Assembly: GCA_045546255.1 (NCBI GenBank)
Contig: JAZQCK010000035.1
Location: 62,001 to 126,000, forward strand
Direction: 5' to 3'
Origin: RGIG5612 sp045546255
GTDB lineage: Bacteria > Bacillota > Clostridia > Lachnospirales > Lachnospiraceae
DNA: 64,000 nucleotides
Shown here: piece after piece, positions 1 to 8,668 of the stretch
Layout: every line of letters begins with the position of its first letter
Numbering within the stretch: position 1 is the first letter of the stretch
The notes under the pieces: generated by a model
The model's database searches: none
Told to the model about the DNA's origin: nothing
Seen by the model: the letters and a program-made list of their open reading frames with translations, nothing else
Made by a program: the position numbers and the translations under genes

Positions 1-784
1 GATATTCTTTATTGGTCAAAGTCTGGCTCGGAGCAATGACGATGGAATCACCGGTATGGATACCGACAGGGTCTAAGTTTTCCATGTTGCAGACAGTGAG
101 TGCAGTGTCGTTCGCATCGCGCATGACTTCGTACTCGATCTCTTTATAGCCTTTGATGCTTTTTTCTACGAGTACCTGATGCACAGGGGAAAGCTCCAAG
201 GCTTTTTTCATTACGACTTTCAGTTCTTCCGGATCATCGGCGAATCCGCTTCCTGTTCCGCCGAGTGTAAAGGCAGGGCGGAGAATGACCGGGTAGCCGA
301 TCTCTTTCGCAGCTTTTAATCCTTCTTCGATGCTGTATGTAATGATAGATGGAATCACGGGTTCGCCGATCTTTTCGCAAAGCTCCTTAAATAGCTCGCG
401 GTCTTCGGCTGCTTCAATGGATTCCGCACTGGTTCCTAAGATTTCGATGCCACACTCTTCTAAGACGCCATCTTTTGCAAGTTCGACGGCAAGATTCAAT
501 CCTGTCTGTCCGCCGATTCCCGGAACGATCGCATCCGGGCGCTCTAAGCGGCAGATGCGGGAGACATATTCCAGGGTCAGAGGCTCCATGTAAACTTTAT
601 CTGCAATGATCGTATCCGTCATGATCGTTGCCGGATTGGAGTTTGCCAGAATGACTTCATATCCTTCTTCCTTTAAGGCAAGGCATGCCTGGGTTCCGGC
701 ATAATCAAATTCTGCCGCCTGTCCGATCACGATGGGGCCGGAGCCGATCACTAAGATTTTGTGGATGTCTGTTCTCTTAGGCAT
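1..784 (-). CDS. carB: Carbamoyl-phosphate synthase large subunit, N-terminal part (cut by window edge)
   Basis: Makes carbamoyl phosphate from bicarbonate, ATP and the ammonia delivered by CarA, for pyrimidine and arginine synthesis. About 261 residues are visible, beginning MPKRTDIHKILVIGSGP; the GSGPIVIGQAAEFDYAG segment, the IMTDTIIADKVY segment and PAFTLGGTGSG are typical of the first ATP-grasp half of CarB. The rest lies beyond position 1. The ATG (782-784) overlaps the carA stop codon region by 8 bases, so translation is probably coupled. It is the last visible gene of the pyrG-glmS-glnA-nitR-carAB operon. Confidence 0.97.
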   Translation of the reverse strand, partial: MPKRTDIHKILVIGSGPIVIGQAAEFDYAGTQACLALKEEGYEVILANSNPATIMTDTIIADKVYMEPLTLEYVSRICRLERPDAIVPGIGGQTGLNLAVELAKDGVLEECGIEILGTSAESIEAAEDRELFKELCEKIGEPVIPSIITYSIEEGLKAAKEIGYPVILRPAFTLGGTGSGFADDPEELKVVMKKALELSPVHQVLVEKSIKGYKEIEYEVMRDANDTALTVCNMENLDPVGIHTGDSIVIAPSQTLTNKEY

Positions 785-1871
785 GAACCTTCACCTCCTC
801 CATGATCCGGATGAACTTGTCGAAAAGATACTTGCTGTCTTGCGGCCCCGGCGCACTTTCCGGATGGTACTGCACGCTGAAGACGCGGTCTTTTTCACAT
901 TCCAATCCTTCTACGGTCTGATCGAGCAGATTGATATGCGTTACCTGTAAGCCGGTTCCTTCGACAGAATCTGTATCCACAGCGTAGCTGTGATTCTGGG
1001 AAGTGACTTCCACTTTCCCTGTCAGAATGTTTTTAACCGGGTGGTTTCCGCCACGATGTCCAAATTTTAATTTATAAGTTTTTGCGCCATAAGAAAGCGC
1101 GATCATCTGATGACCTAGGCAGATGCCGAAGATCGGATATTTGCCTTTCAGGGCTTTGACGGTCTCGATTACTTCTACCACGTCTTCCGGATCTCCGGGA
1201 CCGTTGGATAAGAAAATGCCATCTGGTTTCATGAATTCAATTTCTTTAGCCGTTGTGTTATATGGAACGACCGTCACATTGCATCCGCATTCATTCAGGC
1301 AACGGATAATGTTCAGCTTGATTCCACAGTCGATTGCAACGACATTATACTTATGGTCTGCGGTGCGGCTGTACCAGCGTTTTTTGCAGCTGACGCGGGA
1401 CACCTGATCATGAGGGACTGGCGTGTTTTTAATAATATCCAGGCCTTCTTTGAGGCTCGTTTCTGCAGAGGTGATCAGTACCCTTCTGGATCCTAAGTCG
1501 CGAATGCTGCGCGTGATCTTTCTGGTATCGACGCCGGAGATTCCCGGAATACCATATTCTTCTAAAAGCTCTGATAGCGTTTTTGTATAACGGAAGTTGG
1601 AAGGCATGTCATTATAGTCATAAACGATCAGGCCTCCTAAAGAAGGAATCTTGGTTTCAAAATCATCATCGGTGATTCCATAGTTGCCGATCAGCGGATA
1701 GGTCATAACGACCATCTGGTCCGTGTAAGAAGGATCAGATACGATTTCCTGGTATCCGACCATGGAGGTGTTAAATACGATTTCACAGACCCGGTCTGTA
1801 TTGCTGCCGAATCCGTAGCCTAAATATTCACTTCCGTCTTCTAAAATGATTTTACGGTCTTTTTGTTTCAT
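777..1871 (-). CDS. carA: Carbamoyl-phosphate synthase small (glutaminase) subunit
   Basis: Glutamine-hydrolysing subunit that feeds ammonia to CarB. The C-terminal half is a class I glutamine amidotransferase with the nucleophile elbow GICLGHQ and the catalytic His-Glu in FSVQYHPESAPGP. The N-terminal CarA domain has the MVGYQEIVSDPSY signature. I place the start at 1871 (MKQKDRKIILEDG), preceded by GGAG nine bases upstream; a longer frame reaches 1913 but would overlap nitR and adds residues not typical of CarA. It lies 25 bp after nitR with no terminator between them. Its product also serves arginine synthesis, encoded by the arg cluster at 36008-43051. Confidence 0.96.
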   Translation of the reverse strand: MKQKDRKIILEDGSEYLGYGFGSNTDRVCEIVFNTSMVGYQEIVSDPSYTDQMVVMTYPLIGNYGITDDDFETKIPSLGGLIVYDYNDMPSNFRYTKTLSELLEEYGIPGISGVDTRKITRSIRDLGSRRVLITSAETSLKEGLDIIKNTPVPHDQVSRVSCKKRWYSRTADHKYNVVAIDCGIKLNIIRCLNECGCNVTVVPYNTTAKEIEFMKPDGIFLSNGPGDPEDVVEVIETVKALKGKYPIFGICLGHQMIALSYGAKTYKLKFGHRGGNHPVKNILTGKVEVTSQNHSYAVDTDSVEGTGLQVTHINLLDQTVEGLECEKDRVFSVQYHPESAPGPQDSKYLFDKFIRIMEEVKVHA

Positions 1872-1896
1872 CTGCTTAAGCTCCGTGTTTTTTAAT

Positions 1897-2481
1897 TTAT
1901 GAGTAACGTGCAATAATGCTTTCTGCTATTTCCCGCCTGGATTTACAATGGTCCATCGCCTGTTTTTCAATATGATGATGGGCTGTTTCTTCGTCCATCT
2001 TTTCCTCACTGATCAGAAGCAGCTTCGCACGATTGACGATACGGATCTCTGCCATCTTCTCTTCCAAGGACAATGTTTTAGCAGCTGTTTTTAAACTGCG
2101 TATTCTGACAACACCAAGCCAGCGAAGTGCAAGTTCAAAGGTCTGGCGGGTGATCGGCTTTGCAATTGTGAAGACGCCATGTTTTGAGATGCGATCATAG
2201 ATCTCATCATAAAGATCTAAAGCCACAAGGAACAAAACAAGACAGTTCTGCACTGAAGCGCAATCAACCGCAAACTCAATTCCGCTGTCGTCTGGAAGAG
2301 GTGAGCTTATTATAACATAATCATAAGCGCGCTCTGCAATCATTCGCTTGGCAGCACTGATATTTTTAACCTTATGTATTGGGAAAAAATCGGATGCAGG
2401 TAAAAGGTTTGTGATTGAGGAAGTCAGTTTTTCGGAGGATGAGACGAGAAGCACACTGCATACATCTTGCTTCAGATCCAT
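1897..2481 (-). CDS. nitR: ANTAR-domain RNA-binding antiterminator (NitR type) with degenerate receiver
   Basis: Predicted RNA-binding antitermination regulator of 194 residues. Residues about 8-125 look like a response-regulator receiver, but the phospho-acceptor aspartate position (YDYVIISSPLPDD) is Ser59/Ser60, while the conserved beta-5 lysine (AKP, Lys108) is kept, so aspartyl phosphorylation is unlikely. Residues about 138-192 match the ANTAR domain (EIRIVNRAKLLLI ... AMDHCKSRREIAESII). An ANTAR gene directly downstream of glnA is known from solventogenic clostridia as NitR, a nitrogen-responsive antiterminator; I assign the symbol on that context. Ribosome site AGGAAAGGAGG precedes the ATG. 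It is the likely ligand-protein partner of the hexaloop leaders at 7302, 8782, 12839 and 13025. The signal it senses cannot be read from the sequence. Confidence 0.88.
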   Translation of the reverse strand: MDLKQDVCSVLLVSSSEKLTSSITNLLPASDFFPIHKVKNISAAKRMIAERAYDYVIISSPLPDDSGIEFAVDCASVQNCLVLFLVALDLYDEIYDRISKHGVFTIAKPITRQTFELALRWLGVVRIRSLKTAAKTLSLEEKMAEIRIVNRAKLLLISEEKMDEETAHHHIEKQAMDHCKSRREIAESIIARYS

Positions 2482-2518
2482 ATCATTCCTCCTTTCCTCT
2501 TTTTATCGAATATGATGA

Positions 2519-3727
2519 TTACCTGCTGTAAATCTCCAGGATTTCAGCCGGGATATGAGTTTTAACAAAGTCACTGGCTTTTGCGGCTTCACATGCCTCG
2601 CCATAACTTAACGGCAGAGACTTGTAATTTTTCAGAATCTGCTCGTCCGCTTTGAATAAATTAAAGTCAGCTGCCTCCGGCAGAGGAAGCTTTCTTTTGA
2701 TACCGTCGAGAGCTGCATAGATTAAAAGCGCATATGCCAGATATGGGTTTGCAGACGGATCCGGGGAGCGGAGTTCGCATCTCCTGTACTGACCGGTTGC
2801 AGCCGGAATACGAACCAGCTGGGAACGATTTTCATGTGACCAGGAAATATATTTTGGCGCTTTGTCATTTCCGAATCTGTCATAAGAATTTTTCGTCGGA
2901 TTTAAAAACAGAGTGATATCGTGAACGTGTTCTAAGATTCCTGCAATCATATAATTAAACTCCTCGGTGGAATCGTTATCGTTCACGGAAATATTGATGT
3001 GGAAGCCATTGCCCGGTTCATCCTTCATTGGCTTTGCAGAAAAGTCAGCATAGAGACCATTCCTCCTTGCAACGGTTTTTACGACGTTCTGGAATGTCTG
3101 GGCATTATCTGCAGCTGTCAAAGCCTCAGAGAAACGGAAATCGATCTCATTCTGTCCCGGACCTAATTCGTGATGGGAACTTTCCGGATGGATGTCCATC
3201 TGCTCCAATGTCAGACAGATTTCACGGCGAACGTTTTCGCCGCGGTCTTCCGGCGCAATATCCATATAGGAAGCAGAATCATATGGCTTAAATGTCCTGT
3301 CGCCATTGTCGTCCAGGAAGAAAAGATAGAATTCCAGCTCCGACCCGAACGCAAAGCGATAACCGGCTTCTGCTGCTTCCTGAATTGCATTTTTTAGGAG
3401 TGTGCGGGTATCCGGAAGAAACGGAGTTCCGTCCGGCCAGGTGATCTTTGTGTACATTAAAACAACACGCCCGTGTTCCGGTCTCCACGGAAGAACCATC
3501 AAGGTTTCAGGATCCGGATGGAGCAGAAGATCAGAGTGTGTTTCATCGCCAAAGCCACGGATCGCGGAACCGTCAATTGCGATTCCGCTTTCAAATGCTC
3601 TTGGGAGTTCCTCTTTTAAAACGGAGATGTTTTTCTGCTTTCCGAACACATCGCAAAATGCAAGCCGGATAAATTTTACATCTTCTTCCTGAACATATTG
3701 GAGAACTTCTTCTTTGGAAAATTTCAT
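2519..3727 (-). CDS. glnA: Glutamine synthetase, type I, with shortened C terminus
   Basis: Condenses glutamate and ammonia to glutamine. Motifs: FGSELEFYLF, SSHHELGPGQNEIDF, GFHINISV, NRSQLVRIPA and ELRSPDPSANPYLA. Start at 3727 (MKFSKEEVLQY), where GAGGAAAG lies upstream; the frame stays open to 3778 but that would overlap glmS. The protein is then 402 residues, noticeably shorter than the usual 440 or so of GSI-alpha enzymes: it stops at IPAEILEIYSR, where relatives continue about 25-35 residues more. There is no adenylylation segment. The loop after SAIRGF reads GDETHSD, so the feedback arginine described for Bacillus GlnA is not obvious. The gap to nitR is 37 bp and carries only the nitR ribosome site. 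Confidence 0.95.
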   Translation of the reverse strand: MKFSKEEVLQYVQEEDVKFIRLAFCDVFGKQKNISVLKEELPRAFESGIAIDGSAIRGFGDETHSDLLLHPDPETLMVLPWRPEHGRVVLMYTKITWPDGTPFLPDTRTLLKNAIQEAAEAGYRFAFGSELEFYLFFLDDNGDRTFKPYDSASYMDIAPEDRGENVRREICLTLEQMDIHPESSHHELGPGQNEIDFRFSEALTAADNAQTFQNVVKTVARRNGLYADFSAKPMKDEPGNGFHINISVNDNDSTEEFNYMIAGILEHVHDITLFLNPTKNSYDRFGNDKAPKYISWSHENRSQLVRIPAATGQYRRCELRSPDPSANPYLAYALLIYAALDGIKRKLPLPEAADFNLFKADEQILKNYKSLPLSYGEACEAAKASDFVKTHIPAEILEIYSR

Positions 3728-3770
3728 AAGCTTTCCTCGATTCTTTTTCGAACAATGACCTACAATGTTT

Positions 3771-5609
3771 TTATTCAACGGTTACGCTCTTTGCCAGGTT
3801 TCTCGGCTTATCCACGTCGAGACCTTTGGCAACACTGACATAATAGCTCATCAGCTGAAGCGGTATAATGGCAAGGCTTGCCGTAAAGTGTTCGTCTGTT
3901 TTTGGAACGTAAGTTACAAAGTCGGCACTGTCTTCAATATCGTAGTTACCATAAGTCGTAAGTCCCATGAGGTAGGCGCCTCTTGCTTTGCATTCCACCA
4001 TGTTGCTGACAGTTTTTTCGTAGAGCTTTGACTGTGTCAGAACGCCGATCAAAAGAGTTCCGTCTTCCACCAGAGAAATCGTTCCATGTTTTAATTCGCC
4101 TGCCGCATAAGCTTCAGAATGAATATAGGAGATTTCCTTCATCTTAAGGCTGCCTTCCATACTGATCGCATAGTCGATGCCTCGTCCGATAAAGAAGATA
4201 TCTTTCAGAGAAGACTGCTTTGCTGCGAACCACTGGATACGTTCCTTATCGTCAATGATCTTTTCGATCTTAGACGGAAGTGTTTTTAATTCTTCGATTA
4301 ACTCTGCATATTTGGCATCATCGATCTCTCCCCGGATATATGCAAACTTGATCGCGATGCAATAAATCGCAATCAGCTGGGCGCTGTAAGCCTTGGTCGT
4401 AGCCACAGAAATCTCAGGGCCTGCAAGCGTGTACAGAACATTATCAGATTCTCTTGCGATCGAGCTTCCGACGACATTGACAATACCAAGGGTCTTTCTT
4501 CCTTTTTCCTTCGCCTCGCGGATTGCAGCTAACGTATCGGCCGTTTCTCCAGATTGGCTGACAGCGATCACAAGACTGTTCTCACTTAACAGCGGGTCAC
4601 GATAGCGAAATTCCGATGCCAGTTCCACGCGGACCGGAATTTTTGCAAGGTCTTCGATCACATACTGACCGACCATGCCCACGTGGTAGGCAGAACCACA
4701 GGCTGTGATATAAATGTTGTCCAGCTTTTTGATCTCCTCGTCTGTCAGATTGATTTCCGGGAATTCGATTTCGTTTTCTTTGATATAAGAATTCAATGTG
4801 TTATTGATTGCTTCCGGCTGTTCATGAATCTCTTTCATCATGTAGTGCTCAAAGCCGCCTTTTTCTGCAGCTTCCGCATTCCAGGTGATTTCTGTCGGTT
4901 CGATCGTAATCTCATCACCATCCAGGTTGAAGAATGTAATCTCCCCATTTGCAAGTCTTCCGATTTCCAGGTTTCCGATATAATATACGGTGCGGGTATA
5001 TTTTAAAATCGCAGGAACGTCAGAAGCTAAAAAGCAATTGCCGCCTTCTGTCCCTAAGATCATCGGACTGTCTTTTCTTGCGACATAGATCTCGCCCGGA
5101 TAATCCTTGAACATGATAGCAAGCGCATAGGATCCGCGTACACGAACCATCATACGGTTGATCGCATCGATCGGATTGCCAAAGTATTTTTTATAGTAAT
5201 AATCAATCAGCTTGATTGCAGCTTCCGTATCTGTTTCAGATTCAAAGTGATAGCCGTTTTTGATCAGCTTATCTTTGATCTCCTGATAATTTTCGATGAT
5301 TCCATTATGGACGCCTACAACATTCATGTCGTCCGTGCAATGTGGATGGGCGTTGCCTTCGGAAGGCTCTCCGTGAGTTGCCCATCTGGTATGGCCGATT
5401 CCGCAAGTGCCTTTGACTGCTTTCCCCCCGTCCGTCTTTTCAGAGAGAACATTGAGACGACCTTTTGCTTTGATAACAGAAGTTTCTCCATCTTCATTTC
5501 TGACAGCGATTCCGGCGGAGTCATATCCGCGGTATTCCAGTTTGGAAAGACCTTCTAAGAGGATTGGTGCCGCTGCTTCAGAGCCTGTATATCCAACAAT
5601 TCCACACAT
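3771..5609 (-). CDS. glmS: Glutamine-fructose-6-phosphate aminotransferase
   Basis: First committed step to UDP-N-acetylglucosamine: fructose 6-phosphate plus glutamine gives glucosamine 6-phosphate and glutamate. It starts MCGIVGYTG with Cys2 as the class II amidotransferase nucleophile, followed by GIGHTRWATHGEPSEGNAHPH. Two SIS isomerase domains follow (ITACGSAYHVGMV and IFFIGRGIDYAISMEGSLKMKE), ending with the conserved KSVTVE tail. Length 612 residues is normal. AAGGAG precedes the ATG. Only 43 bp separate it from pyrG; this leaves no room for a glmS ribozyme, so control probably comes from the pyrG leader. Confidence 0.98.
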   Translation of the reverse strand: MCGIVGYTGSEAAAPILLEGLSKLEYRGYDSAGIAVRNEDGETSVIKAKGRLNVLSEKTDGGKAVKGTCGIGHTRWATHGEPSEGNAHPHCTDDMNVVGVHNGIIENYQEIKDKLIKNGYHFESETDTEAAIKLIDYYYKKYFGNPIDAINRMMVRVRGSYALAIMFKDYPGEIYVARKDSPMILGTEGGNCFLASDVPAILKYTRTVYYIGNLEIGRLANGEITFFNLDGDEITIEPTEITWNAEAAEKGGFEHYMMKEIHEQPEAINNTLNSYIKENEIEFPEINLTDEEIKKLDNIYITACGSAYHVGMVGQYVIEDLAKIPVRVELASEFRYRDPLLSENSLVIAVSQSGETADTLAAIREAKEKGRKTLGIVNVVGSSIARESDNVLYTLAGPEISVATTKAYSAQLIAIYCIAIKFAYIRGEIDDAKYAELIEELKTLPSKIEKIIDDKERIQWFAAKQSSLKDIFFIGRGIDYAISMEGSLKMKEISYIHSEAYAAGELKHGTISLVEDGTLLIGVLTQSKLYEKTVSNMVECKARGAYLMGLTTYGNYDIEDSADFVTYVPKTDEHFTASLAIIPLQLMSYYVSVAKGLDVDKPRNLAKSVTVE

Positions 5610-5652
5610 GTAAGTATTCTCCTTCGGTATTAGTTAGTAATTAAAAATTATA

Positions 5653-7248
5653 TCATAGTTTCAATGCCGCATGAATAAATCCTTTAAATAACGGATGCGG
5701 GTTGTTTGGGCGCGATTTAAATTCCGGATGGAACTGGACGCCGACGAAGAATGGCTTTTCCGTCAGTTCCACCGTTTCGATCAGTGATCCATCGGGAGAG
5801 CAGCCGCTTAGGCAAAGTCCGGCAGAGGAGAGGACTTCTCGATAGTCGTTGTTAAACTCATAGCGGTGCCTATGGCGTTCTGTAATCTCAAGAGATTCAT
5901 AACAGCGTTCCATCGTTGTTCCCGGAGTGATCATGCAAGGGTATGCCCCCAACCGCAGCGTTCCGCCTTTGTCGATCAGAGCACTCTGACCGGGGATAAA
6001 ATCGATGACCTTGTTTTTGCATAACTCGTCAAATTCTCCAGAATGTGCATCCGTGATTCCTGCAACGTGTCTTGCAAATTCGATCACAGCGATCTGCATG
6101 CCGAGACAGAGTCCCAGGTATGGGACATCGTGTTCTCTTGCATACTTTGCAGCAAGGATCATCCCTTCAATGCCGCGTTCCCCGAATCCGCCGGGAACTA
6201 AGATACCGTCAAGCTCTTTCAGTGCCTCTTCGTAGTTTTCTTCCGTTAGATGTTCCGAATCGATCCAGTTGATCTTTACAGTTGCGCCATAAAAATATCC
6301 TGCATGATGGAGGGCTTCCACAACGGAAAGATAAGCATCATGAAGCTGTACATATTTTCCGCAAAGACCGATCGTCACCTGATGTTCCACCTTGTGAATG
6401 CGATCGACCATTTCTTCCCATTCTTTCATTTCAGCAGGAGCCGCTTCAATTCCAAGTTCTCTGCAGACGACTTCGGAAAAGTTTGCTTTTTCCAGCATCA
6501 GCGGAGCCTCGTAAATACTCGGAACTGTCAGGTTTTCAATCACGCAGTCTTCCTTTACGTTGCAGAAAAGAGAAATCTTCTGAAAGATACTTTCCTCCAG
6601 AGGACGGTCGCATCGAAGCACGATGATGTTCGGGTTGATGCCCATTCCCTGCAGCTCTTTTACGGAATGCTGGGTTGGTTTCGATTTATGCTCGTCGGAT
6701 CCGCTTAAAAACGGGACCAAAGTTACATGAATGAAGAGACTGTTTTCTCTGCCGACTTCCAGGGAAATCTGACGGATCGCCTCAATAAACGGCTGACTTT
6801 CAATATCGCCGATCGTACCGCCGATTTCAGTGATCACAACATCCGCATTTGTTTTTTTGCCGACGCGATAAATGAATTCTTTTATTTCATTAGTGATATG
6901 CGGAATGACCTGTACGGTAGAACCCAGGTATTCTCCGCGCCGTTCTTTATTCAGAACGTTCCAATAGACTTTTCCGGTTGTCAGATTCGAGTATTTGTTC
7001 AGGTCTTCATCAATAAAACGCTCATAATGGCCGAGGTCCAGATCCGTCTCAGCACCATCTTCTGTCACATAGACTTCGCCGTGCTGGTAAGGGCTCATTG
7101 TTCCGGGATCCACATTGATATAAGGATCCAGTTTTTGTGCGGCTACTTTTAAGCCGCGACTTTTTAACAGTCTTCCGAGAGAGGCTGCTGTGATTCCTTT
7201 TCCAAGACCGGATACAACGCCGCCTGTCACAAAAATATATTTTGTCAT
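5653..7248 (-). CDS. pyrG: CTP synthase
   Basis: Aminates UTP to CTP with glutamine nitrogen. N-terminal synthetase domain: TKYIFVTGGVVSGLGKGI, KLDPYINVDPGTMSPYQHGEVYVTEDGAETDLDLGHYERF. C-terminal class I glutaminase domain: LGLCLGMQ nucleophile and FFVGVQFHPEFKSRP. I start at 7248 (ATG after AGGGAGGAAGGGATC); an upstream in-frame codon at 7272 overlaps the leader terminator. First gene of a six-gene operon (pyrG-glmS-glnA-nitR-carA-carB), every member except nitR making or consuming glutamine. Its own promoter and leader hairpin lie between it and purA. Confidence 0.98.
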   Translation of the reverse strand: MTKYIFVTGGVVSGLGKGITAASLGRLLKSRGLKVAAQKLDPYINVDPGTMSPYQHGEVYVTEDGAETDLDLGHYERFIDEDLNKYSNLTTGKVYWNVLNKERRGEYLGSTVQVIPHITNEIKEFIYRVGKKTNADVVITEIGGTIGDIESQPFIEAIRQISLEVGRENSLFIHVTLVPFLSGSDEHKSKPTQHSVKELQGMGINPNIIVLRCDRPLEESIFQKISLFCNVKEDCVIENLTVPSIYEAPLMLEKANFSEVVCRELGIEAAPAEMKEWEEMVDRIHKVEHQVTIGLCGKYVQLHDAYLSVVEALHHAGYFYGATVKINWIDSEHLTEENYEEALKELDGILVPGGFGERGIEGMILAAKYAREHDVPYLGLCLGMQIAVIEFARHVAGITDAHSGEFDELCKNKVIDFIPGQSALIDKGGTLRLGAYPCMITPGTTMERCYESLEITERHRHRYEFNNDYREVLSSAGLCLSGCSPDGSLIETVELTEKPFFVGVQFHPEFKSRPNNPHPLFKGFIHAALKL

Positions 7249-7277
7249 GATCCCTTCCTCCCTAAAAATCAAATAAA

Positions 7278-7315
7278 AAAGGGGTCTTTAACAGTTTCCT
7301 GTTACAGACCCCTTT
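7278..7315 (-). terminator. Leader terminator upstream of pyrG
   Basis: On the minus strand AAAGGGGTCT and AGACCCCTTT form the outer stem and TAACAG/CTGTTA the inner stem around a GAAA loop, with one G/A mismatch, followed by a T run and ATTT. It lies between the promoter at 7333-7361 and the pyrG ATG. It could also end purA transcription, but its 5' arm is shared with the hexaloop hairpin described next, as in the other leaders here. Confidence 0.85.
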
Positions 7316-7323
7316 GCCTTTAA
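7302..7323 (-). promoter_or_regulatory. ANTAR-type hexaloop hairpin in pyrG leader
   Basis: RNA hairpin GGC[AAAGGG]GUC, extended by A-U pairs with one A/G mismatch to 22 nt. The loop has A at position 1 and G at position 4, the known ANTAR recognition pattern. The loop and 3' arm are exactly the 5' arm of the terminator at 7278-7315, so the two folds exclude each other. The loop begins 17 nt after the -10 box. Binding by the NitR product is inferred. Confidence 0.7.
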
Positions 7324-7332
7324 CAAAGAATT

Positions 7333-7361
7333 ATTTTATACCTGCTTAAAATATTCGTCAA
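7333..7361 (-). promoter_or_regulatory. Sigma-A promoter of the pyrG operon
   Basis: TTGACG (7356-7361) and TAAAAT (7333-7338) with a 17-base spacer, just after the purA stop codon. Initiation would fall about 7324-7326, at the 5' edge of the hexaloop hairpin. Confidence 0.75.
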
Positions 7362-7366
7362 CCAAG

Positions 7367-8641
7367 TCATCGGTAAATAATTGCCTCTCTTTCCGGTCCG
7401 ACAGAAACATAGGTAATATGGCAGCCAACTGCCTGTTCCACGTATTCTACATAATCTTTTGCAGCCTGCGGAAGGTCTTCCCATTTCCGGATACCTGAGA
7501 TGTCGCACTGCCAACCTTCTAAGTATTCAATGTGAGGATTTGCCTTGTTAAGAAGAGCAGGGAATGGGAATTGGTCCGTTTTTTCTCCGTCAATCACATA
7601 GTGCGTGCAGACAGGAATCTTTTCCATGTAACTCAAGATATCCATTTTGGTGATTGCCAGATCTGTTGCTCCCTGAATCTCGACACCGTATTTTGTTGCG
7701 ACGATATCCAGAGGTCCTACACGACGCGCTCTTCCTGTTTTTGCTCCGTACTCACCTCCGGCATTTCTTAATTGTTCTGCCTCTTCGCCGAACCATTCGC
7801 AGACAAAAGGGCCTTCTCCGACACAGGTGGAATAAGCTTTTACAACGCCGATTACTTTATCAATTTTTGCAGAAGGCAGACCAGAGCCGACCGGAGCAAA
7901 TGCAGCGATCGCATTGGAGGATGTTGTATAAGGATAGATGCCGAAATCCAGATCCCGAAGTGCTCCAAGCTGTGCCTCAAACAAAATATTTTTGCCTTCC
8001 TTCAGAGCATCGCTAAGAAAATCTTTTGTGCTGCAGATAAACGGTTTTAATTTATCTGCATAATCATCGATCCAGTCCAGCAGTTCTTTTTCTGTGTAAT
8101 CTTTTGCACCATAAACCTTTTCCAGAATCAGATTTTTCCAATCAGCGATTCCATCAATATGCTCTCTGACATACTCCGGATAGAAAAGCTCTCCGATCAT
8201 AATGGTCTTTTTCTGGTATTTGTCGGAATAGAATGGAGCGATTCCTTGCTTCGTAGAACCATATTTTTTGTCCGCGAGACGGGCTTCTTCCAGATTGTCG
8301 AGATCCCGGTGCCATGGGAACAGGAGCGAAGCACGCTCGCTGATCTTTAAATTGTCCGGCGTGATGGAGATTCCGCGGCTTCTGACTTCCTCGATCTCTT
8401 TCCAAAGATTCTCGGGGTCTAAGGCTACACCGTTCCCGATGACGCTTACGACACCGTCACGGAAAATACCGGATGGAAGCAAATGAAGTGCAAATTTTCC
8501 ATATTCATTTACAATGGTGTGTCCTGCATTCCCGCCTCCCTGATATCGTACAACGATGTCATAGTCTTCTGTCAGAAGGTCGACCATACGACCCTTTCCT
8601 TCATCTCCCCAGTTGATTCCAACGATTGCACAGCAAGGCAT
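7367..8641 (-). CDS. purA: Adenylosuccinate synthetase
   Basis: Joins IMP and aspartate with GTP to give adenylosuccinate in AMP synthesis. The P-loop-like NWGDEGKGRMVD and RYQGGGNAGHTI at the N terminus, KIDKVIGVVKAYSTCVGEGPF, and GARTGRARRVGPLDIVA-like GAKTGRARRVGPLD are diagnostic. Length 424 residues is normal. The ATG is preceded by TAGGAGGAAAAAAAT. It is driven by its own promoter, which shares its -35 region with the divergent dapF promoter, and by a leader terminator. The pyrG operon promoter starts directly after its stop codon. Confidence 0.97.
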   Translation of the reverse strand: MPCCAIVGINWGDEGKGRMVDLLTEDYDIVVRYQGGGNAGHTIVNEYGKFALHLLPSGIFRDGVVSVIGNGVALDPENLWKEIEEVRSRGISITPDNLKISERASLLFPWHRDLDNLEEARLADKKYGSTKQGIAPFYSDKYQKKTIMIGELFYPEYVREHIDGIADWKNLILEKVYGAKDYTEKELLDWIDDYADKLKPFICSTKDFLSDALKEGKNILFEAQLGALRDLDFGIYPYTTSSNAIAAFAPVGSGLPSAKIDKVIGVVKAYSTCVGEGPFVCEWFGEEAEQLRNAGGEYGAKTGRARRVGPLDIVATKYGVEIQGATDLAITKMDILSYMEKIPVCTHYVIDGEKTDQFPFPALLNKANPHIEYLEGWQCDISGIRKWEDLPQAAKDYVEYVEQAVGCHITYVSVGPEREAIIYR

Positions 8642-8668
8642 ATTTTTTTCCTCCTAGATTATTCAAAT

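Noticed and set aside
1872..1913. Longer N terminus of carA starting at 1913
   Set aside because: It overlaps nitR, has no convincing ribosome site and adds 14 residues before the conserved CarA start.
5610..5652. Possible glmS ribozyme upstream of glmS
   Set aside because: Only 43 bp lie between pyrG and glmS and they contain just a ribosome site; the ribozyme needs well over 100 nt.
7278..7361. CTP-sensed reiterative-transcription attenuator of pyrG as in Bacillus
   Set aside because: That model needs a start with a GGGC run complementary to the terminator arm; the predicted start here is at GTTAAAGG or close by, and four other unrelated genes share the same leader plan.
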